DNA of 64,000 nt, from assembly GCA_020746105.1 (NCBI GenBank), contig CM036632.1, forward strand, positions 2,480,001 to 2,544,000. Direction: 5' to 3'. A model generated the notes under the pieces. That model did not search any database. It saw only the letters and a list, made by a program, of their open reading frames with translations, and was not told where the DNA came from. The DNA is from Trogon surrucura. Its lineage: Eukaryota > Chordata > Aves > Trogoniformes > Trogonidae. A program made the translations under genes and the position numbers. Below are positions 1 to 9,060 of this stretch, piece by piece. Every line of letters begins with the position of its first letter. Within the stretch, counting starts at the first letter, position 1.

Positions 1-907
1 CTTACCGAGCCTCCCCTTCTCCTTTCGTGCATGTTGATGCAGGACTTGGGTCAAGTGGGTGATTTCAGGTGCTCCCCTAAGCTGGCTTGTGGAGATTCAG
101 GGATCTGTGGTTTTATGCCCTGATGCGATTTTTGTGATCGCAGCCTCCTTGTTTTGCAGGAGTTCAGTTTTCATTGGGCCCCTCTCTTGCCTTAAAACCT
201 TCCACAGTGTGAACCAAAGAGAAGACACAGTGGTAAAGGTGCTGATGCTGCCGGGCACAGGAGCAGAGTGAGACCTGAGGGTTGTATAAAAGGGCAAATG
301 GCCTGAAAGGTCTCACAGCAATGGGTGAAATTTGATGAGGGCCCGGAGAAATGTGTCCCTTCTCCCATGGCTGCAGGTTCGACTGCAGTTCGCCACGTCC
401 CAAATTCATCCTCCATCCCCAATCCTCAGCAGTGCTGGGCTTGGCAAGGGCAGGAGCTCGTGCTTCGCCCATCACGGGAGTTAAACCGGAGTTAGTGGAA
501 GAGCCAAATGTGGGGTGGGCAATAAATCCTCCTGGGGAGATGGTGTTCGTTTGCGCTTCACCGGGTGAGCCGTCACGGGGACGGGCCCCTCGGAGGGGAT
601 GATGAGATGCAGGACAGCCTGGCCATGGGGAGAGGCACCGTCCCCCAAACCACGTCTGCAGTTTTGCTGTGGCCACCCCTGAGGGACAGGTCCAGGAGTG
701 CCAGAGGAGCAGGGGCTTGGCGCTGCCACCGCACCTCAGCTGGGACTTCTTCCATCACTTCTGGTCGCTTCGGTCAGTGCCAATTGCCCAGTTTAGGGTC
801 TGGGTATATCCTCACTGCTCCAAGGTCCCTCGTGCATTTCATGGCACCGCTCTGCTCAGGGTGACATAAATTACGATTTTTATGTGCATAGGTTGTTTTG
901 CTGAGGC

Positions 908-924
908 TTTTTTTTTTTTTTTTT
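908..924. repeat. Poly(T) tract, T17
   Basis: An uninterrupted run of 17 T. No transposon body or target-site duplication is visible beside it, so it is more likely a simple homopolymer than a retroposon tail. Confidence 0.9.
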
Positions 925-1052
925 AACTTTTTCCCTCTGTGAAAAGCTAATGTCGTGTGGTAAAACCAAATCTCTGGCCTTTTGCTTTCCGATAACAGAG
1001 GGCCGACATGTTAATAGGAGGGAGGGACGGGGTGGCGGGCTGCCAACTGGAT

Positions 1053-1094
1053 GTGCTTCTTCCCTGGGGCTCCGTGCTTCTTCCCCGGGGCTCC
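1053..1094. repeat. 21-bp direct tandem duplication, 2 copies
   Basis: Two adjacent 21-bp units (1053-1073 and 1074-1094) share the pattern GTGCTTCTTCC-GGGGCTCC and differ by one base in the centre (CTGGGG versus CCGGGG). The difference is a C/T at a CpG, which fits methylation-driven CpG decay after duplication. Confidence 0.9.
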
Positions 1095-1642
1095 GCTTGC
1101 CAAGATGCCGTCAGCCCCTCTCTGGGAAGGATTTCCTGTGGCCACACGCTCTCTCCGGGCAGAATTTCGTCGTCTCCATCCTGGCACGAGTTAATCACCT
1201 GCAGCCAGCCGGGAGTGGGGTGCTTGATGAGGAGGGAGAAGTTTGTTTGGGGGTCTTGGCGGTGCCCGCTCCTGTGGAGCAGCCCTGGGTGTGTGCCCTC
1301 GCCCTGCACACCCCTGTCACTGCTCTTTTCGCCAAGGGGAACTATTTAATTATTATTCCTGGGTGCAGAAAAAGCCTTTTTCTCCCCTTGTGCTGCAAAT
1401 GAGTTTTCAGGACATCTCTTGGTGCATTTCTCTTTTTTTTTCAGCAAAAGAGAAGTTGAGAAGTTTTCTTCACCTTGCTTTTGCCAAGGAAAAAGGCACG
1501 TTTCTGCGTCCTTATCCTTTTTACAACTCTGGATGTGTAGAGCTGTGCTGACGCTGATTCCAGGTTTAGGAGCGAGTTTCCGTGCGTGGTTTGGGTTTGG
1601 CTCCTGCTGACATCAGGGCAGAAAGACGTGGGATGAGGCTGC

Positions 1643-1886
1643 CATAGAATCATAGAATGCATTGGGTTGGAAGGGACCTTTAAAGGTCATCTCGTCCAAC
1701 CCCCTGCAGTGAGCAGGGACATCTCGAACTGGATCAGGTTGCTCAGAGCCCCATCAAGCCTGACCTTGAATGTCTCCAGGGATGGGACCTCTACCACCCT
1801 TCTGGGCAACTTGTGCCAACATTTCACCACCCTCATAATAAAGAACTTCTTTAGTGAATCCAGAGCCCTTCAGATTCATCTGTAGC
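1643..1886 (-). mobile_element. CR1 LINE 3'-end fragment (antisense)
   Basis: This is a 5'-truncated copy of the CR1 non-LTR retrotransposon, the main interspersed repeat of birds. It begins on + with two copies of the antisense tail octamer (CATAGAATCATAGAAT). It continues through the conserved blocks GGTTGGAAGGGACCTTTAAA, a TCGTCCAACCCC block, a block resembling TGACCTTGAATGTC, and CACCACCCTCATAATAAAG. The 3' end is therefore on the left and the element is on the minus strand. It carries no coding capacity: only the 3' untranslated region and perhaps the last few bases of ORF2 would be present. The right boundary is soft because similarity fades around 1880. Confidence 0.95.
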
Positions 1887-4800
1887 GACTTGTCACGGAG
1901 GGATTATTCCATATTAGTTTAAGATGAGGAACAAAAGCGTTATAATCCCGATAATGCCCACTTTTAAGCTTAGCTCATCTCCCTGTGCTGGGGGCAGCAG
2001 CCCCTGTGGTGAGCTCAGGTTTGTTCTTTGCGTTTCAGCTGGTGTTTATTCACCTCCCAGGAGGCTGCAACAGGCTGAGGCCTCTTTTTAAGGGGATGCC
2101 GCTGAAATTTGTTTATCCTGGTCTCTCCTCAAGGATAATATTTGGGTGTGATGCACTCAGGAGCAGTCCTCTGCTGCTGGATGTGGTGGAGCATGGCTGT
2201 TCTGTAGGACCAGGCCAGGCTTGGTGGGGACTGTGGGGAAAACCCACATATTGACACTAAAACAAAAAAAAAAAACCCAACCATGTTGAAAAATGGAACC
2301 TCTTCAATGCCTAATGACCATCTATTATTTTCTTTTCCCCTACTGTTTTAACAACAAAGTATGAAACTTCTAAAGCTCAAAGGATCACTTTCTGGTATGC
2401 AGCTGTGCCGTGCATAATATGCAGCACACGTTCATGCTCAGAAACCCAATAAAACTGGTAATTAGCCCCTGAAACAAATTAGAACAGAAGATACAATTTT
2501 ATTTTGCATAGTGCCTTTTCTGCAAACTGCGTCTCAAAACGCGTTGGAGAGTTAAGTAATGCAGAGCTTAAATAATAAGCACACCGGGAGAGCAAATTAA
2601 TAGAAAAGGATGTATATGGCTACAAAGGCAGGAGAATCGAGGTTGGGAAGAGCTGAGGTTGCTCGTGCGGGTACCACGTGGAGCTCAGGTCGAGCCTTGG
2701 CTCTACTGGTGTGCTTGCCCCTCCGTGGTTTGATCTCTGTGGGTGTTGAGGAGGGGATGTGTCCATCTGAGCGAGCTGGACGAGGTATGTACAGCAGGCT
2801 ACAAAATTAAGGAAGGCAATTTTGAACCAGTTCGTTCGTCTTCCCCTTCCACGCCTGAAGAACAGAGTAGCTATTGCACCACTGTCCTCTCTTCCCCTCC
2901 CTCGCTGCCTCCTTGACTCGGCAGCTTGCTTTTGAGTCTCAGCTGAAAACAAAAACTTTTTCTCCTTCCCTCTAGCTCTCACGCTCCTTCTCCGTGCTAT
3001 TATTTTTAATGCTAACCTTGCAGCTGTATTTAAGACCAGACGGTGCCATGGGGATGCAGGGTGTGAAATACGGCCGGACCGCAGCGGGCTGGAGAGGCAA
3101 GGACCATTGACCCTTTTCTCCTTATTCTCCATCCTTGGAGATAGGGCTGCTGGTGAATCCTTCAGTAGTCACTTAAATATGTGAGGGAAATTTGAAGAGT
3201 GTGCAAAAAAAGTATAAAGAATAGCCGCAGGTCTAAGGACGTGTTGAGATCAATGACAGCTTGAGCTTTAGGGGGTCTGTGCCTTGCCTTGCTAGAATGG
3301 AGTTCGGGTTTGAGCCAGGCTTTCTTGGCATTGTAAGAAAGAGGTGAAATTACACAGAAAGCAAAAAAGAGATGTTTCTAAACCAGGGGTGAGCACTAGA
3401 GCTCAGGAAACCTCGTGTCACGGGCAGAGGAGAGCTGCCACAGACCCCAGCACCTTTGGGATGCTCTCCTGATGATGGTCTCCTTCCTCCCCTGTCCTCG
3501 TGGGGCCAGCCTGTCCCTCTCCCCCAAGCCACCCCCTTGGCTGGAGGGACCTCGTTAGAGTCCGCGCTTAGAGTCCATCACTGGCCTCTTTGATGGATGT
3601 GTCTGCAAGAGCATTGATTTTCCTTGGAGTTAACAGTTTCCGAGGTGGATGTCGGCCAACCTGCAGGACCATCGCTGAATCTCAAAGCCTGTTGTGAGCT
3701 GTGCAGTTCTGTTTATTAATTTTATTTTTAAATGGATGTTGCAACTACAATTTCTCAGTATGTATATATATATTTTTTTTTTTTAGCACATTGACCTGAA
3801 CAGTTGTTTGCTTTGATTGAGCCAAGGTGTTTTATGGAACGGAAACGCGGATGTTTGTGTCATGGTCCAAGGATAGCAGCAAGGCAAGGTTGGGGGAGAA
3901 GTGCTCTGTTCCTCGTGATAAATCAATGGGAAAAAATAACATATCTGGCTCTTGGGTTCAGAGTCGTGTCTCGAACAAAATGTGCAACTTATGACACGAA
4001 GGCTGATGATTTTGGTCTCGGTGCATGGGAGGAGATGTTTGCTGCTGCATGCAAATGCCCCAGGCAGATTCCGAGAATGCCTCTGCACCTGAATTATGGC
4101 AGAAATTGCAGCAGAAGGAAGCTACTTGCGTGGCTGTTCCCTTCACCCGGCCAAAGTCAGCCGCGAAAAGTCGGTGGTGACTCCTGTAACCCGGTTACTG
4201 TTATAAAGTAGTGACCTGAGGAAGAAACAGTACTTTTCAGAAGGGAGGAATCAGGGTTTATTGTGGGATTTGTGCCGAACTTGGGATGAGACGTGACTGA
4301 AGATTGTTAAAACCAGGGGATTTAATAGGAGCGAATGACTTTTAGGTACGTATTTCAGCCAGCCAGGGCTGGTTGGACTCTGGTTTAATCCAGGGGCATT
4401 GAGCACCTTCTGCAGAAGTTCTTGACTTAGAGAAGTTCAGGGCTGCTGAAAATTGGGTACAGAAAGGCTTGAGGTAAATACCCTGAGGTCTCCGAGTGGA
4501 GAGTTTTTGGCTCATAATGGTATTATTGCTGTTCTTGTAGAAAGATTGTTTCAAGAGATATATAACCCACTTCCCAGTGATCTCAAGGCTGGGTTTGCTT
4601 CCTCGTGCCAACCAGATGCTGAGCTGAGGCCGTGGCACACGTTCATGGCTTCGTTTAAATGGGAACACTTAGATTTCTTCAGGTTTAAAGCAATCTTAAA
4701 GATAATAATACGGTTTGGCCAACTGTCCTTCTGTGGAGCTGTCTTTGGACACAGAGAAAAGATCATCTTCCGTCGCCTCCATACACTTACTCCCCATTGT

Positions 4801-5924
4801 TTCAGTGTTCTGGAAACTCTTCCTCATATGGATCATTAATGAAGTCAGATATCCAAGAGCTGAGGAGGGACGTGGCTTTCCCTATGTTTTTAGGCCATTT
4901 ATATACTAAAGGAGGCCTGCTGGGCTTTTATATGGTGAAAGATGAAACCACCTCCTGAAAGCCACACTGTAGAGTTTCAGCATGATTTTGGGGAACCTGG
5001 AGCCGCCTTTAACTCTCGCTTTGGCCTGATGGGATTTCTTCATGTCATTATGCAGCAGATGAAATACTGTCCTTGAGGAAAGGAATTACCGTTTTTATAC
5101 AAAGACTTAAAATACCTTGATTTTCCTTTTCTCTAGAAGCCTGCTTATTTAAAGTGAATTTTGGCAGTGGTTGTAGGTACCGGAGTGATGGCCTTGAAGT
5201 GGAAAAGCTATAGGAAAAAGCACAGCTTGGTGCAAGGTGTCTTATCAGTTTGTCAGGCTGTCTCAAACGCCAGCCTTGAGGGAGAGCTGAAGAGGACAGG
5301 TCCTCCATGATTCGAAGTCCGTGCAAGCGCAGATAATTGCGGCGCGGGTCTCCTGGAAAGCTTAGCTCGTCAAGGCCACGGTAGCATTACAATGCCACAA
5401 TTTCTAAAGACCTGCATTAACCCAACAGCAGTATTTAACAGGACATAACAAGCGGCATTTAAAATCCTTAGTTGAATCCTAACCGGGGTAAGTTGTTTTT
5501 AATTCCGTGTGTTATACCAATTAAACACCAGCAGTAGAGTAGTACTTTAGGTCAAAGCTATAGGTGTTTTGAAAGCCACCTTGCAATTCTATGCCTCGTT
5601 TTTTCCTGAAGAATGTGTTCTTTAGATGGTGTTTATTGTGTGCTTTGACAGCACGTGCACGTTGGAGCTGAGAGAGATGCGGAGACTCAACTGACAGGAG
5701 TATTTCACCCTTCTCTGCTGTTTGAGTGCGGACCCTGTCCTAAGAGGTCATTGCTGCCTGTCACTGGGTTTGTGACAGGAGAGAGAAAACAGTCATCTCC
5801 CTTGTCTCCAGGACCTGGGTGGGGTGTTCCATGTTTGCCTGGTGTCCCTGTGAGGCATCAGGACTTCCTAACAAGGATGCTGCGAGTCCAGTCCCACTGG
5901 ATACCAGGGGCCTCTTGCCCTGCA
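1887..5924. other. Unique noncoding sequence
   Basis: No gene, exon or recognisable transposon. The segment mixes GC-moderate stretches with AT-rich ones. 2270-2620 is AT-rich and contains a POU-like palindrome (2411-2423). 3760-3784 is a short TA/T-rich simple tract. The longest frame, 170 codons on minus (2620-3132), is a low-complexity arginine- and serine-rich reading with no domain and is rejected as a gene. Confidence 0.65.
2411..2423. promoter_or_regulatory. POU-like palindrome TGCATAATATGCA
   Basis: Two 6-bp arms, TGCATA and TATGCA, flank a single A. Paired TGCAT half-sites about a central A/T base are the type of site bound by POU-domain dimers. Flanking sequence is AT-rich with TAATTAG and CAAATTAA homeodomain-type cores within 200 bp. 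Short palindromes are expected by chance in 64 kb, so the call rests on context and is weak. Confidence 0.25.
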
Positions 5925-6095
5925 GAGCATCCCCCGGGGCACAGAGCATCCCCCGGGGCACAGAGCATCCCCCGGGGCACAGAGCATCCCCCGGGGCACT
6001 GAGCATCCCCCGGGGCACTGAGCATCCCCCGGGGCACTGAACATCCCTCGGGGCACTGAGCATCCCTTGGGGCACAGAGCATCCCTCTGTGATGC
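5925..6095. repeat. 19-bp minisatellite, about 8.5 copies
   Basis: Eight consecutive 19-bp units (starts 5925, 5944, 5963, 5982, 6001, 6020, 6039, 6058) are followed by a partial ninth. The unit is GAGCATCCCCCGGGGCACA or the same with a final T. Units 1-3 end in ACA, units 4-7 in ACT and unit 8 in ACA. Units 1-6 are otherwise identical, unit 7 has CCCTCGGGG, unit 8 CCCTTGGGG and unit 9 CCCTCTGTG, so decay increases to the right and starts at the CpG. The CCCCGGGG core is self-complementary. The 19-bp period is not a multiple of three, so all three antisense frames stay open across it; these frames are artefacts. Confidence 0.98.
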
Positions 6096-6189
6096 TGGGT
6101 GGCCCTGGGTACCCACAGCCCCCTTGGCCCAGCCCTGTTTTGGTGTAGCACAGCTGGACTGTCCACAGGAGCAAGCCAAGCAACTCCCA

Positions 6190-6620
6190 CGTGAGTACTA
6201 TTAATATCTTTCTTCTACAAGTCTCACAGTCTTATTATGGCGAATAATGAAAGCATATTCCCTGACCTTTGCTCCTTCTATCCGAATTGCATTCTAACGA
6301 GTATATGCATTTTTGACCTGTCACATGATGGGAAAAAGACTCCGTCCTGCTCAGACAGAACTAAAAGAAAGTCAGATTTAAGAACATACTGAGATGAAGG
6401 CTTTCCTCTTGGCAGCTCAGTAATTTGCTGGCTACTGTCTCTCTCTTTTCAGCCCCTTGGTTAGATGAACTTCAGCAGCATCCCAAGCAATAAAGAAAGG
6501 CTCTGAAGCAGCTTTTTGCCTTTGTCGTTTAATTGCTATGAGAAGAAACAGTTACGATGCCAGGTTTTATGATATCTGGGGCTAGATTTATTAAAATTTT
6601 CAATTGGGAGCTGTCTTTCT
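6190..6620. promoter_or_regulatory. Candidate conserved noncoding element
   Basis: A frame-free, non-repetitive stretch with many homeodomain- and SOX-type cores, including GAATAATG, AATTGCAT, CCTTTGTCGTTTAATTG and TTTATTAAAATTTTCAATTG. The texture (moderate complexity, AT-rich, no microsatellites or transposons) is what enhancer-type conserved elements usually show. Conservation is not observed, only inferred. The same segment has a splice-acceptor-like tract ending at 6452 and an AATAAA at 6489-6494, discussed under findings. Confidence 0.25.
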
Positions 6621-7022
6621 AGCATGCACAGCACGCAGCGTGGTGGGATCCCCTTCTGTCTTGGGCTTGTTGGTGCTTCTGCACTCCGAGTACATCGTAT
6701 ATATTGTTCAGTTAATTTGGTTATGGTCGTTGCTGTTCAGAGAAATTGAAAATGTTGCAGGATTTTATTTGTAACTGAGGAACCTTGCGACAGGTCTGGG
6801 TTAGATGTACATCCGCTGCTGCAGCGTGGGGATTCCCCAAAGGGATCTCCTTGTCCGAAGGAGAGGCTGCAGAGGGAAAAGTTTGGAAGCGTTGCCCTAA
6901 CATTAACAAGTAGAAGGGAACAGCAGCCGTAGACCTGAATATTTACTGATTTTATCAGCTTTCTTACAGCAGCAGTCTCGGGCAGTGAACACATTTTGCT
7001 ATTTATGTAAACAAAAGAACTC

Positions 7023-7073
7023 ATATATATGTGTGTGTGTATTTTTTATATATATATGTGTGTGTGTATATAT
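7023..7073. repeat. Duplicated (TA)n(TG)n compound microsatellite
   Basis: Two successive (AT)n-(GT)5 blocks, at about 7023-7041 and 7049-7073, are joined by a short TTTTT linker. The arrangement looks like one compound repeat that duplicated as a unit. Confidence 0.9.
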
Positions 7074-7074
7074 C

Positions 7075-7615
7075 CCAAATATGTTAATCTGCATTATCTG
7101 ACAGTTTTCTCTGACGTGGGAGGCTCTTTCAACCAAAATGTCAGTTTTACTATTTGGCGTCTGGCTGAGAGATTAGGCTGGAGGTATAGGAAATAAACCC
7201 TCTCCTGGAAGTTTGACAGCCGTAGGCTGGGATCTGATATTTGCATGTGAAATGTGTTTGGTTAATATTGCCTGAGACTTTATTGTAACTGCAGAGGATA
7301 AAAACCATGGAGATGATGGTTTGATTTGTTTGATATTTGTATTAGTTTATCATAAGAGATTATATCTCATTTATGTAAAGCAAGCAAACATGAAAAAATA
7401 GAAGCCGTGCATTCTCCCCCCAGGCTTTTCCAGTTATTATGCTATTATTACAGTTAATTCAATATTATTTGGCTTTGAGAGGAATAGCTATTGTTACACA
7501 AGTGCTGCAGAACACTTAATACTACAAACACTACCTAATTGTCCTGTGAGCGGTCTCATTGAAATCCACAGGAAAAATCATGGGACCGGGTTTGATATTA
7601 GCTCCATTTTGAATT
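7075..7615. promoter_or_regulatory. Candidate conserved noncoding element
   Basis: A further frame-free AT-rich block. Visible sites include a perfect octamer ATTTGCAT near 7240, GGTTAATATTG, AGATTATATCTC with flanking GATA-like cores, a GCAAGCAAACATG forkhead-like core near 7380, and ACAGTTAATTCAATATTATT. No microsatellite or transposon interrupts it. A regulatory role is inferred from texture and site density only. Confidence 0.28.
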
Positions 7616-8393
7616 ATGGATTTCAGAGAGTTGTCGGAGTGCCGGAGCTCTCATTTTGAGGAATCGCGTGTAGGATATCAGCACAGCGAAGCGAGGGAAA
7701 TACTTTTCATCCCCCTTGCTCAGCAGGGTTGTGGGTTCAGCACAAGCTCCGTGCGCCGAAGGCTGCTGGGGTGTGGGGAGCTGCGCGGGGGCGTGAAAGG
7801 GGAATATTTACGCTTTAGGGATCAAGTATTGACGTTCCTTCGACTTTTGTGGCTCTGCAAGAGAGAGCGACAAATTTAAATGGAGGAAACCTCAACTCAG
7901 CTGCAAAAAGGAGATGTTGGTTTAAAGAAACAGGGGTTCTTCTACACTGCCCGACCCCATAGCGTGTGTTCTGCAGGTACTCATAGGGGATGCTCTTCCT
8001 GGTCCAGATAATTCCCATTTGCAACTCCCAACACCGTTACGTGACAGGTGTTCCCTCATTCGCAGTAAATTTGCTTTTACAGAGGAGAACACAGAGTTTT
8101 TCTGTTTCTATATAAGCCCTCTTAATGTTGCTTCTCCTTCCCTGACCTCCTCAAGTCGGACTCGCGCTGACTTCTCCCTGACACCCAAGCTGGGATGTGC
8201 GCAGTGCAGTGAGATTTCCTGGAAGTCCTACAAAAACCTCCAAGCTGGGGTATTCCCTGCCCAGACAGGTGATTTTTCGGGAGCGAGGGAACACGTTGTG
8301 TTTCCTGGGCGAGCCAGGAGGGAGGGAGCAGCGCTGGAGTTTGGGTCTGGTTCTCCCTGCTCTCACTTTGCCCGTATTTTCCACCTTCTGCTC

Positions 8394-8408
8394 CTCTCTC
8401 TCTCTCTC
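8394..8408. repeat. Short (TC)n microsatellite
   Basis: About seven TC dinucleotides, followed directly by CGCGCGAG. The pyrimidine strand is +. Confidence 0.85.
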
Positions 8409-8859
8409 GCGCGAGTAGTAACGCTTCTTGCAGCCCAGCTGCTTTTTTTAGGACGAGAATCACGGTTTTACATCTGGGGCAAACAAATTTAGCAAGGAGA
8501 AAGTGGGTTCAGTGGCGGGAGATGAGCGGAGGGGACCTGGGGGATGTGGCAGCACCCGTTGGGGTGGGCAGGAGGGAGAAAGCATCCAGGCTGGAGCTGC
8601 TTTTTTGCTCTTTTCCGAGTTTCAGCGGAGATTTCTGATTTTTATCCTTTGCTGCAGCCTATCCTTTAGCATGACACTGCCCTGCAAATGGGGTGCATCC
8701 ATCCTAACCGTTTGCTTTTGATTTGTTGTTGTACTGTGGGTTAGAAGGGCAGCGGGGAGATGGAGGGGACAGGACAGTGCCAGGCAGCTCCTCGCCCCTA
8801 TGTGCATCCTCCCCTCAACCTTCCCGGAGGATTTTCACACCCACGCTCAGAAAGAAGTA

Positions 8860-8883
8860 TTTTTTTTTTATTTTTTTTTTTTT
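8860..8883. repeat. T-rich homopolymer, interrupted
   Basis: T10, one A, then T13. It sits just upstream of the paired X-box element and marks its left edge. Confidence 0.9.
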
Positions 8884-8925
8884 GGAGGGGAGCAGGGAGG
8901 GAGAATTATTAATGAGTTTGGAGCG

Positions 8926-8939
8926 GTTGCCATGGGAAC
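8926..8939 (+). promoter_or_regulatory. RFX X-box, GTTGCCATGGGAAC
   Basis: Thirteen of 14 positions match the palindromic X-box GTTGCCATGGCAAC; the single difference is G for C in the right half-site. The left half-site GTTGCC is perfect. Confidence 0.55.
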
Positions 8940-9000
8940 CTGTTGCTAATGAATCTCTGGGGTTTCCTCTCCACCTTGAGCCACGTTTCCTGGTAATAGC

Positions 9001-9014
9001 GTTCCCATGGCAAC
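9001..9014 (-). promoter_or_regulatory. RFX X-box, GTTCCCATGGCAAC
   Basis: This is the exact reverse complement of the site at 8926-8939, again 13 of 14 to the X-box consensus. The symmetrical deviation means both sites carry the same strong half-site, on the outer side of the pair. Start-to-start distance is 75 bp, about seven helical turns. Confidence 0.55.
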
Positions 9015-9060
9015 CGGTGTCACTGATACCCTGGCTGGCTCCTGGGCCACCGCCTCAGAT

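Larger units (their letters stand above)
1..1642. other. Unique noncoding sequence, left end
   Basis: No gene is recognisable here. Open frames of up to 170 codons occur on both strands but overlap one another and show no domain. The segment contains a T17 homopolymer (908-924), a 21-bp direct duplication (1053-1094) and a long pyrimidine tract ending in CAG (about 1426-1444) that resembles a splice acceptor without a matching downstream donor. I see no CR1 remnant before 1643. Confidence 0.7.
6096..8890. other. AT-rich noncoding sequence, ORF-poor
   Basis: No gene. Between about 6190 and 6720, and between about 7025 and 7615, there are almost no open frames, in contrast to the rest of the window, because of high A+T with evenly spread stops. 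These two stretches are annotated separately as candidate regulatory elements. A compound TA/TG microsatellite lies at 7023-7073. From 7616 to 8890 the sequence is more GC-rich and has a short (TC)n tract at 8394-8408. Confidence 0.65.
8900..9060. promoter_or_regulatory. Candidate enhancer with paired RFX X-boxes
   Basis: This block holds two near-consensus RFX X-boxes in exact inverted orientation (8926-8939 and 9001-9014) with homeodomain-type cores around them: ATTATTAATGAG, GCTAATGAATC and GGTAATAGC. The two 16-bp arms (8924-8939 and 9001-9016) are perfect reverse complements separated by 61 bp. RFX proteins bind X-boxes as dimers, in promoters of cilium genes and in distal elements. No gene start is visible here, so a distal element is the better reading. 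Function is inferred; the inverted repeat is directly visible. Confidence 0.5.

Noticed and set aside
376-390. GGTTCGACTGC, like a tRNA B box
   Set aside because: No A box or cloverleaf can be formed around it.
908-924. Long poly(T)/(A) runs across the window as tails of processed pseudogenes
   Set aside because: No gene-like body or target-site duplication is seen at any of them. CR1 does not use poly(A) tails, and processed pseudogenes are rare in birds.
1426-1444. Pyrimidine tract ending TTTTCAG as an exon boundary
   Set aside because: No donor site or supported exon follows. Acceptor-like tracts are frequent in this T-rich sequence.
5761-6190. Three overlapping antisense frames with a repeated GCSVPRGML-like peptide
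   Set aside because: They are produced by the 19-bp minisatellite. Because 19 is not a multiple of 3, every frame reads the same repeat in turn, and the peptide repeat is an artefact.
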